Positions 1 to 5,290 of a stretch of 6,036 nt of DNA are shown in pieces. A model generated the notes under the pieces. It saw only the letters and a program-made list of their open reading frames with translations. It was not told the origin of the DNA and made no database searches. Source of the DNA: Methylococcales bacterium (lineage in GTDB: Bacteria; Pseudomonadota; Gammaproteobacteria; Methylococcales; Methylomonadaceae). Made by a program: the position numbers and the translations under genes. Position 1 is the first letter of the stretch; each line of letters begins with the position of its first letter. The stretch covers positions 1 to 6,036 of the forward strand of contig JAGLUC010000376.1 of NCBI GenBank assembly GCA_023134955.1, written 5' to 3'.

Positions 1-36
1 ACTAGGAAAAATAAAGGTAAATTTGGTTTTTCAGTA

Positions 37-114
37 GTGATGTTAAATATTAAATTATTGGGTATATTTGGTATCTCCATAAACCTCACCACGCGCCATA
101 GAATTTAGCATCAC
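37..114. repeat. Imperfect inverted repeat upstream of the atp promoter
   Basis: GTGATGTTAAAT at 37-48 is the reverse complement of ATTTAGCATCAC at 103-114 except for one position, where T43 faces G108 (a wobble in RNA). The arms are separated by 54 nt and end 6 bp before the -35 box. It could be a split binding site, the remnant of a longer structure, or chance in AT-rich DNA. There is no T-run after it, so it does not look like a terminator for the preceding gene. The rest of positions 1-120 shows no recognisable gene. Confidence 0.25.
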
Positions 115-120
115 AAGCAC

Positions 121-149
121 TTGATTTAATAGTCGCTGGACGCTATAAT
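121..149 (+). promoter_or_regulatory. Probable sigma70-type promoter of the atp operon
   Basis: A TTGATT box at 121-126 (4 of 6 bases of the TTGACA consensus) is followed after exactly 17 bp by a perfect TATAAT box at 144-149. Transcription would begin near 155-157, giving a leader of only about 20 nt before the atpI ATG at 178. It is the best promoter-like match I noticed in the window and sits just where the operon promoter is expected, upstream of atpI. No operator could be recognised. The assignment rests on sequence match and position only. Confidence 0.75.
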
Positions 150-177
150 TCTCAAGCTATTTAGAGTGGGTTTGGTG

Positions 178-579
178 ATGGCAGAGAAATCTGACTTTTC
201 TACTGTTAAAAAAATCCTCAAATTACAAGTGGTCGTTATTGTTATTGTCAGCTTGGCTTTTTCAGTGTTGGGCACAGTTGATATGCTTATATCTTCTATC
301 TTAGGGGGAGTGACAGCATTTCTACCTAATCTGTATTTTGCTTATCGAATGTCACTGGTAAAAGACAGAGGTGCAAAAAAAATTGTACATTCCTTTTATA
401 GTGGCGAATCAAGAAAAATCTTGATGACATGCGCGTTATTTGCATTAGCCTTTCAGGTTCCGAATGTTCAATTCTTTCCTTTAATGGTGTGTTTTGTAGC
501 CGTATTATCTGTTTTTTGGCTTGCGTTGATTTTATTTGCGCAAGATTTTAAAATTAAAAGTGTGAGAAAAAATGGCTAG
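178..579 (+). CDS. atpI: ATP synthase protein I (AtpI), Fo assembly factor
   Basis: AtpI is a small membrane protein that in other bacteria helps c-ring assembly and/or membrane insertion of Fo subunits; it is not a structural part of the finished enzyme. The 133-aa product has four hydrophobic stretches (roughly residues 17-34, 38-54, 80-97 and 101-121) and the family signature of a Gly-rich turn followed by FLPN (SILGGVTAFLPN, about residues 38-49), as in E. coli AtpI. It is first in the operon, its usual place. The ATG at 178 is preferred over in-frame GTG166, TTG172 and GTG175 because GTG166 would leave almost no leader after the predicted transcription start and a weak purine-rich GAGTGGG (164-170) lies 7 nt before the ATG. 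The family is poorly conserved, so identification relies on the motif, topology and context. The last 8 nt overlap atpB, which suggests translational coupling. Confidence 0.9.
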   Translation: MAEKSDFSTVKKILKLQVVVIVIVSLAFSVLGTVDMLISSILGGVTAFLPNLYFAYRMSLVKDRGAKKIVHSFYSGESRKILMTCALFALAFQVPNVQFFPLMVCFVAVLSVFWLALILFAQDFKIKSVRKNG

Positions 580-1336
580 TGAAGGTGGTTCTACGGGGTA
601 TATCGTTCACCATTTGACACCACTTTCTGTGGGTGAAGGTTTTTGGACATTACATTTAGATACCTTGTTTATTTCAGCAGTACTAGGTGCACTATTTATC
701 TGGTTTTTTAAATCAGTGGTAGAAAAAGTCACATCAGGTGTACCTGGCTCAGTTCAAAATTTTGCTGAGATGATGATAGAATTTGTTGATCAGCAGGTGA
801 AAGATACCTTTCATGGCGAGAGTAAATTAATTGCGCCTTTAGGCTTAACTATTTTCTGTTGGGTATTGTTGTGGAATACTATGGATTTAATACCTGTAGA
901 TTTATTGTCTATGGTTGGCTCAATGATGGGTATAGAGTTTTTACGTGTTGTGCCCAGTACGGATTTAAATGCAACCTTTGCATTATCTATTAGTGTTTTT
1001 ATATTAATTATTTTTTATAGCATCAAAGTTAAAGGCGTTTTCGGTTTTGCTAAAGAACTAACTTGTACGCCATTTGGTCCATGGATGATGCCATTTAACT
1101 TATTGTTAAAAGTGGTTGAAGAGATTGCCAAGCCAATTTCTCTGGCACTTCGACTTTTTGGTAACTTATATGCAGGCGAGTTGATCTTTATACTTATTGC
1201 ATTATTACCTGCCTATATTCAGCCTTTGCTAAGTTTTCCCTGGGCGATATTTCATATTTTAATCATTGTGTTACAGGCATTTATATTTATGGTGTTGACC
1301 ATTGTATACTTGAGCATGGCGCACGAAGATCACTAG
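572..1336 (+). CDS. atpB: F1Fo ATP synthase subunit a
   Basis: Subunit a is the stator channel protein of Fo; it provides the two proton half-channels beside the c-ring. The 254-aa sequence (E. coli 271) carries the essential arginine in LALRLFGNLYAGEL: R194 corresponds to E. coli R210 and E203 to E219. H228 in FPWAIFHILII matches E. coli H245, and Q235 matches Q252. The NTMDLIPVDLL segment on the first half and the C-terminal VYLSMAHEDH are also typical of gammaproteobacteria. Several long hydrophobic segments agree with a polytopic inner-membrane protein. The ATG lies inside the end of atpI in another frame, with only a weak GAG-type Shine-Dalgarno at 564-566, so translation is probably coupled to atpI. 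All key residues are present; nothing points to sodium specificity or truncation. Confidence 0.98.
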   Translation: MASEGGSTGYIVHHLTPLSVGEGFWTLHLDTLFISAVLGALFIWFFKSVVEKVTSGVPGSVQNFAEMMIEFVDQQVKDTFHGESKLIAPLGLTIFCWVLLWNTMDLIPVDLLSMVGSMMGIEFLRVVPSTDLNATFALSISVFILIIFYSIKVKGVFGFAKELTCTPFGPWMMPFNLLLKVVEEIAKPISLALRLFGNLYAGELIFILIALLPAYIQPLLSFPWAIFHILIIVLQAFIFMVLTIVYLSMAHEDH

Positions 1337-1375
1337 TTTTTTTAACTTTTTTGTAACAATATTTTTGGAGGTATT
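1337..1375 (+). promoter_or_regulatory. U-rich atpE translation initiation region
   Basis: The 39-nt gap before atpE is dominated by T-runs (1337-1343, 1347-1352, 1362-1366) and contains TTTTAACT, followed by a strong GGAGG Shine-Dalgarno (1367-1371) 4 nt before the ATG. The E. coli atpE leader is known for a U-rich translational enhancer, also with a UUUUAACU core, that boosts c-subunit synthesis to meet its high copy number. The same position and core sequence here suggest the same role. This is the strongest ribosome binding site among the upstream genes of the operon. Function is inferred by analogy. Confidence 0.6.
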
Positions 1376-1660
1376 ATGGAACTTGCAGCGTTAATTGCAG
1401 ATGTACAAGGTTTAACAGCCATTGCAGTCGGTCTTATTTTGGGTATGGGTGCTGTGGGTACAGCGATTGGTTTTGGTTTGTTAGGTGGAAAGTTTTTGGA
1501 AGGTGCTGCACGTCAGCCAGAATTAGTGCCTATGCTTCAAGTTAAAATGTTCATTGTTGCGGGTCTGTTAGATGCGGTAACGATGATTGGTGTTGGTATG
1601 GCATTATTCTTTACTTTTGCTAACCCATTCCTTACAGCAGTGACTTCAGCCGCTGGTTAA
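1376..1660 (+). CDS. atpE: F1Fo ATP synthase subunit c (proteolipid)
   Basis: Subunit c is the hairpin proteolipid whose oligomeric ring carries protons and turns the rotor. The 94-aa sequence has two hydrophobic helices (about residues 9-40 and 56-82) joined by the polar ARQPE loop (45-49) that contacts gamma and epsilon. The first helix has the Gly/Ala-rich pattern GMGAVGTAIGFGLLGG used for tight helix packing. The proton-binding carboxylate is D66 in GLLDAVTMIGVG, equivalent to E. coli D61. It is an Asp followed by Ala, without the Gln/Glu-Ser set of sodium-type c subunits, so a proton-driven enzyme is expected. It is longer than the 79-aa E. coli protein, with a few extra residues at the N-terminus and about 10 at the C-terminus (FANPFLTAVTSAAG). 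A strong GGAGG site fixes the start. Confidence 0.98.
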   Translation: MELAALIADVQGLTAIAVGLILGMGAVGTAIGFGLLGGKFLEGAARQPELVPMLQVKMFIVAGLLDAVTMIGVGMALFFTFANPFLTAVTSAAG

Positions 1661-1664
1661 GTTA

Positions 1665-1685
1665 GTTATCATTATTAATAATAAC
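1665..1685 (+). promoter_or_regulatory. AT-rich hairpin between atpE and atpF
   Basis: GTTATCATT (1665-1673) and AATAATAAC (1677-1685) can pair over 9 positions with one mismatch around an ATT loop. It begins 4 nt after the atpE stop codon and ends one base before the atpF Shine-Dalgarno (AGGGGAG, 1687-1693). With almost only A-U pairs it is weak, so it may be chance. If formed in mRNA it could mark the 3' edge of the atpE message or slightly reduce loading on atpF, in line with the c excess over b. No T-run follows, so it is not a terminator. Confidence 0.3.
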
Positions 1686-1699
1686 AAGGGGAGCTGACT

Positions 1700-2173
1700 G
1701 TGAGTATTAATGCTACTCTGATCGGTCAAATGATCACATTTACACTGTTGGTATGGTTTACCATGCAGTATATCTGGCCACCGCTCATTGAAGCGTTGGA
1801 AGAGCGTAAAAAGAAAATTGCTGAAGGTCTTGCTGCCGCTGAAAAAGGGCAAGAAGATATTAAGTTGGCTAAGAAAAGAGCAACTGAGTATTTGAAAGAA
1901 GCAAAAGCTGAATCTGCAAATATTATTGCACTGGCACAAAAACGTGCGAACGAAGTTGTTGAAGAATCAAAAGATAACGCCAAACTTGAAGGCGAAAGAA
2001 TGATTAATGCAGCAAAAGCACAAATTGAGCAGGAAATGCAACAAGCTAAAGAAAACCTTCGTAAAGAAGTGTCTTCATTAGCATTGAAAGCAGCTGAGCA
2101 AATTTTACAAGAAGAAGTGGATAAGGAAAAACATAAAGATCTTCTTGGCAAAGTTTCCAAGCAATTAGGGTAA
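1700..2173 (+). CDS. atpF: F1Fo ATP synthase subunit b
   Basis: Subunit b forms, as a dimer, the peripheral stalk linking subunit a in the membrane to delta and alpha on F1. The 157-aa product (E. coli 156) starts with the family N-terminus MSINATLIGQ and one membrane helix (about residues 5-27, ending in YIWPPL). A long charged, Ala/Lys/Glu-rich helix follows, with coiled-coil character from about residue 30 to 125, and then the delta-binding C-terminal region. The start is GTG at 1700, supported by AGGGGAG (1687-1693) 6 nt upstream and by alignment with the E. coli N-terminus; no ATG lies nearby in frame. A GTG start, unlike its ATG-started neighbours, may help lower b synthesis relative to c. 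It lies 39 nt after atpE and 5 nt before atpH. Confidence 0.97.
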   Translation: MSINATLIGQMITFTLLVWFTMQYIWPPLIEALEERKKKIAEGLAAAEKGQEDIKLAKKRATEYLKEAKAESANIIALAQKRANEVVEESKDNAKLEGERMINAAKAQIEQEMQQAKENLRKEVSSLALKAAEQILQEEVDKEKHKDLLGKVSKQLG

Positions 2174-2178
2174 GCATA

Positions 2179-2709
2179 ATGAGTGAATTATTAACATTAG
2201 CAAGGCCTTATGCAGAAGCTGTTTTTAAAAGAGCGATAGAAAAAAAAGCATTGCCTGAATGGTCTGATGCATTGAATTTTCTTTCTGTGGTTATGCAAGA
2301 TAAGGAAATGTTTGCTGTTATAGCAAATCCAAAAGTAACTCAGGAACAATTGACGGGGTTATTACTAGATATTTGTCAGGAACAATTAAAACCAGAAGGT
2401 GTGAACTTTGTTAAATTATTGATTGAAAATGGCAGACTAATACTGGCACCTCAAATTGCTGAACTTTACGAATCTTTTAAAGCAGAACATGAAGGTTATG
2501 TCGATGTTGAAGTTATTAGCGCTTATGCTTTATCTAAAGAAGAACAGAAACAGCTTTCTACTACGCTGAAAAAAGAATTGGACAAACAGGTTCATATTAC
2601 AACATCAGTTGATAAAACATTGATTGGTGGTTTTCTTGCTAGAGCAGGAGATAAAGTAATTGACGGCTCCATTAAAGGTCAGCTTCAACAATTAGCTAAG
2701 AAACTTTAA
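2179..2709 (+). CDS. atpH: F1Fo ATP synthase subunit delta
   Basis: Delta (the OSCP homologue) sits on top of F1 and binds the alpha N-termini to the C-terminal end of the b dimer, completing the stator. The 176-aa product (E. coli 177) has the family's N-terminal helical domain beginning LARPYAEAVFKRA, and the C-terminal domain with VDVEVISAYALSKEEQ, the conserved DKTLIGGFLARAGDKVIDGSIKGQL segment split over residues about 144-168, and the LQQLAKKL end. Its start is 5 nt after the atpF stop; the Shine-Dalgarno-like AGGG (2167-2170) lies inside the last atpF codons, so the two are probably coupled. An 8-A run at 2240-2247 encodes Glu-Lys-Lys and does not break the frame. Confidence 0.97.
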   Translation: MSELLTLARPYAEAVFKRAIEKKALPEWSDALNFLSVVMQDKEMFAVIANPKVTQEQLTGLLLDICQEQLKPEGVNFVKLLIENGRLILAPQIAELYESFKAEHEGYVDVEVISAYALSKEEQKQLSTTLKKELDKQVHITTSVDKTLIGGFLARAGDKVIDGSIKGQLQQLAKKL

Positions 2710-2739
2710 AACTCTAAAACATAGGGTGAAAAAATAAAT

Positions 2740-4281
2740 ATGCAATTAAATCCATCTGAAATCAGTGATCTGATTAAAAAGAAGATTGAGAATTTTGACA
2801 TTAGTGTCGAAGCTCATACAGAAGGTACTGTTGTCAGTGTGACTGACGGTATTGTAAAGGTACATGGCCTTTCTGAAGCAATGCAAGGTGAAATGCTGGA
2901 GTTTCCAGAAAACACTTATGGTATGGCACTTAACCTGGAAAGAGATTCTGTCGGTGTAGTTATGCTGGGTGCATATCAACACATTACAGAAGGCGATACC
3001 GTTAAATGTACAGGAAAAATTTTAGAAGTACCGGTTGGTGAGGCATTATTAGGTCGTGTTGTTGATGGTCTTGGTAAGCCAATTGACGGCAAAGGCGTGA
3101 TTGATACTAATGAAACATCACCTGTTGAAAAAATTGCACCAGGTGTAATTGCCAGACAATCTGTAGACCAACCCGTGCAATTAGGGCTTAAATCAATTGA
3201 TTCAATGATTCCAGTGGGGCGTGGTCAACGTGAATTAATTATTGGTGATAGACAGACGGGTAAAACGGCCATTGCGATTGATGCCATTATTAACCAAAAA
3301 GGTACGGGTGTTAAATGTATCTATGTGGCTATTGGTCAAAAGCGTTCATCAATTGCTAACGTAGTCCATAAATTAGAAGAGCATGATGCTTTAGCTCATA
3401 CCATTATCGTATCGGCATCTGCTTCTGAATCTGCGGCTCTTCAATTCATTGCACCTTACGCAGGTTGTTCAATGGGTGAATTCTTTAGAGATAAAGGCGA
3501 AGATGCACTGATTATTTATGATGATTTAACCAAACAAGCCTGGGCGTATCGTCAGATGTCATTATTACTTCGTCGTCCGCCTGGTCGTGAAGCCTATCCT
3601 GGTGATGTTTTCTATATTCACTCTCGTTTATTGGAAAGAGCGTCCCGTATTAATGCCGATGAAGTAGAAAAATTAACCAAAGGTAAAGTAAAAGGTAAAA
3701 CAGGTTCTTTAACTGCATTACCGATTATTGAAACACAAGGTGGTGATGTATCGGCTTTTGTACCCACTAATGTAATTTCTATTACTGATGGACAGATTTT
3801 CCTGGAGTCTGATTTATTCAACTCAGGTATTCGTCCTGCTGTTAATGCGGGTTTGTCAGTATCACGAGTGGGTGGTGCAGCTCAAACTAAGATTATTAAA
3901 AAACTGGGTGGCGGTATTCGTTTAGATTTGGCTCAGTATCGTGAATTAGCGGCATTTGCTCAATTTGCATCTGACCTGGATGAAAGTACACGTAAGCAAA
4001 TTGAACGTGGTCAACGAGTGACTGAGTTAATGAAGCAAGATCAATATTCGCCTATGTCAGTGGCTGAAATGGGTGTTTCATTGCATGCGGCTAATGAAGG
4101 TTTTCTTGATGATTTAGAGGTTGCTAAAGTACGTGATTTTGAAGCCGCGTTACAATCCTATATGAAATCTGAACACGCTGATTTGATGAAGAAGATCAAT
4201 GATACAGGTGATTATAGCGATGATATTAAGAAAGGCATTCAATCTGCAATAGAAGCTTTTATTAAAACAAGTAGCTGGTAA
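2740..4281 (+). CDS. atpA: F1Fo ATP synthase subunit alpha
   Basis: Alpha makes up half of the alpha3-beta3 hexamer; it binds nucleotide at noncatalytic sites and supplies an arginine to the catalytic sites on beta. The product is 513 aa, the same length as in E. coli. It shows the N-terminal beta-barrel (about residues 25-95), the Walker A loop GDRQTGKT at 169-176, the Walker B region ALIIYDDLTKQAWAYRQ, the LLRRPPGREAYPGDVFY segment, and the SVSRVGGAAQTK motif with the arginine finger at R376, in register with E. coli. The C-terminal helical domain ends in the typical SSW. KQAW replaces E. coli KQAV, a variant I recall from other proteobacteria. The Shine-Dalgarno AGGGTGA (2723-2729) is 10 nt from the ATG, a slightly long spacing, in a 30-nt gap after atpH. 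Confidence 0.99.
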   Translation: MQLNPSEISDLIKKKIENFDISVEAHTEGTVVSVTDGIVKVHGLSEAMQGEMLEFPENTYGMALNLERDSVGVVMLGAYQHITEGDTVKCTGKILEVPVGEALLGRVVDGLGKPIDGKGVIDTNETSPVEKIAPGVIARQSVDQPVQLGLKSIDSMIPVGRGQRELIIGDRQTGKTAIAIDAIINQKGTGVKCIYVAIGQKRSSIANVVHKLEEHDALAHTIIVSASASESAALQFIAPYAGCSMGEFFRDKGEDALIIYDDLTKQAWAYRQMSLLLRRPPGREAYPGDVFYIHSRLLERASRINADEVEKLTKGKVKGKTGSLTALPIIETQGGDVSAFVPTNVISITDGQIFLESDLFNSGIRPAVNAGLSVSRVGGAAQTKIIKKLGGGIRLDLAQYRELAAFAQFASDLDESTRKQIERGQRVTELMKQDQYSPMSVAEMGVSLHAANEGFLDDLEVAKVRDFEAALQSYMKSEHADLMKKINDTGDYSDDIKKGIQSAIEAFIKTSSW

Positions 4282-4291
4282 GGGGCTTTTC

Positions 4292-5170
4292 ATGGCTGTT
4301 GGTAAAGAAATACGCACACAGATTGCGAGTATTAAAAATACTCAGAAAATTACTCGGGCAATGGAAATGGTTGCCGCTAGTAAAATGCGTAAAACAAAAG
4401 ACAGAATGCAGGCGACGCGCCCCTATTCAAAGAAGATTAGCCAGATTATTAAGCATTTGGCTCATGCTAACCCTGAGTACAAACATCCATTTTTAATTAA
4501 GCGTGAAGTCAAGCGTATTGGAGTCGTTGTGGTGACTTCTGATAGAGGTTTATGTGGTGGTCTGAATTCTAATTTATTCAGAATGTTACTTAAAGAACTA
4601 TCAGTTTGGGAAAAAAGTGGTATTGAGATTGATATTTGTACCATTGGCTCTAAGGGAAGCAGTTTTTTTTCAGCTATCAATGCACACATTACCGCTCAAG
4701 TAAGTAAGCTTGGAGACACGCCGCACCTAAATGATATTGTTGGTATTCTCAAAGTCATGCTGGATTCATATAGCAACGGCACAATTGATGAACTATATGT
4801 TGTTAGCAATGCATTTGTTAATACCATGACCCAGCAGCCAACTATTGAAAAATTGTTGCCAGTGACAGCGGCTGAATTAGATGATGATTCGCAGGAACAT
4901 TTTGGCGACAAGCATTGGGATTATTTATATGAGCCTGATGCAAAAGATGTGCTGGAAAGATTGTTGACGCGTTATGTCGAATCAATTGTTTATCAAGGTG
5001 TTGTTGAAAATAATGCCTGTGAGCAATCTGCGCGTATGGTGGCAATGAAAAGTGCTTCTGATAATGCAGGTAATATTATTGATGAACTGCAACTTGTTTA
5101 TAACAAAGCAAGACAGGCAGCTATTACGCAAGAAATTTCAGAGATTGTAGCAGGTGCTGCGGCAGTTTAA
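4292..5170 (+). CDS. atpG: F1Fo ATP synthase subunit gamma
   Basis: Gamma is the central rotor shaft: its N- and C-terminal helices form the coiled coil inside the alpha3-beta3 hexamer, and its foot binds the c-ring. The 292-aa product (E. coli 287) begins with the family helix KEIRTQIASIKNTQKITRAM and MVAASKMRK, has the DRGLCGG motif at 84-90 in the Rossmann-like domain, the HWDYLYEPD segment, and a C-terminal helix with YVESIVYQGVVEN, ARMVAMKSASDNA and the ending EISEIVAGAAAV. The few extra residues relative to E. coli lie before HWDYLYEPD (around AAELDDDSQEHFGDK). The start is supported by AAGGGG (4280-4285), which overlaps the atpA stop codon, 6 nt before the ATG; the gap is 10 nt. An 8-T run lies at 4663-4670 without breaking the frame. 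Confidence 0.98.
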   Translation: MAVGKEIRTQIASIKNTQKITRAMEMVAASKMRKTKDRMQATRPYSKKISQIIKHLAHANPEYKHPFLIKREVKRIGVVVVTSDRGLCGGLNSNLFRMLLKELSVWEKSGIEIDICTIGSKGSSFFSAINAHITAQVSKLGDTPHLNDIVGILKVMLDSYSNGTIDELYVVSNAFVNTMTQQPTIEKLLPVTAAELDDDSQEHFGDKHWDYLYEPDAKDVLERLLTRYVESIVYQGVVENNACEQSARMVAMKSASDNAGNIIDELQLVYNKARQAAITQEISEIVAGAAAV

Positions 5171-5174
5171 AGGT

Positions 5175-5235
5175 GCGGACTAAAGTCTGCTCTACAAATT
5201 AAAAATGCTATCCGTAGAGCGGACTTCAGTCCGCT
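5175..5235. repeat. Inverted pair of REP-like sequences (REPIN/BIME type)
   Basis: Two 21-nt arms (5175-5195 and 5214-5234) are reverse complements at 19 of 21 positions and flank an 18-nt AT-rich spacer. Each arm is also a small palindrome. The right one is GTAG (5214-5217) followed by AGCGGAC-TTCA-GTCCGCT, a perfect 7-bp stem with a 4-nt loop. The left one, read on the minus strand, is GTAG followed by a similar hairpin with one G-T pair. A GTAG tetranucleotide 5' of an imperfect palindrome is the hallmark of REP elements mobilised by RAYT (TnpA-REP) transposases, and inverted pairs are called REPINs or BIMEs. The arms differ at 5182/5227 (A-C) and 5188/5221 (T-G), so the mRNA could form one long hairpin or two short ones. 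No T-run follows, so an intrinsic terminator is unlikely. The remaining 55 nt to atpD hold only its ribosome binding site. Confidence 0.85.
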
Positions 5236-5290
5236 ATGATACTAAAGAATATAGGTAGCCAAGCAAATTTAGGTTTAAAGAGGACGAACA

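Noticed and set aside
1..108. A reading frame open from base 1 to a TAG at 106-108, possibly the tail of an upstream gene
   Set aside because: The 35-residue translation resembles no protein I know, including ParB, which often precedes atpI. The stretch is AT-rich and short enough to be open by chance.
62..160. A minus-strand frame of about 30 codons through the promoter region
   Set aside because: It is short, overlaps the predicted promoter, has no good ribosome site and no recognisable motif.
166..177. Upstream GTG start for atpI at 166
   Set aside because: It would lie only about 10 nt after the predicted transcription start with no room for a ribosome site; the ATG at 178 gives a standard AtpI N-terminus.
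1376..1660. Sodium-translocating c subunit
   Set aside because: The ion site is D66 followed by Ala, and the Gln and Glu-Ser set seen in sodium-type rings is missing; a proton-type ring is expected.
1726..2160. A 144-codon minus-strand frame opposite atpF (and a 97-codon one at 1646-1939)
   Set aside because: Both are antisense shadows: Ser/Phe/Cys-rich translations produced by the Lys/Glu/Ala-rich coiled-coil codons of atpF, which is certain on the + strand.
5171..5240. Intrinsic terminator between atpG and atpD
   Set aside because: The hairpin is not followed by a T-run, and atpD downstream must be transcribed with the operon. GTAG-plus-palindrome structure fits REP elements better.
5171..5240. 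CRISPR repeat pair
   Set aside because: Only two copies exist, they are inverted and not direct, and the unit is short.
5235..5290. Separate promoter for atpD-atpC after the REP pair (TATGAT at 5235-5240)
   Set aside because: No -35-like hexamer lies at suitable spacing; the TATGAT match alone is weak evidence in AT-rich DNA.
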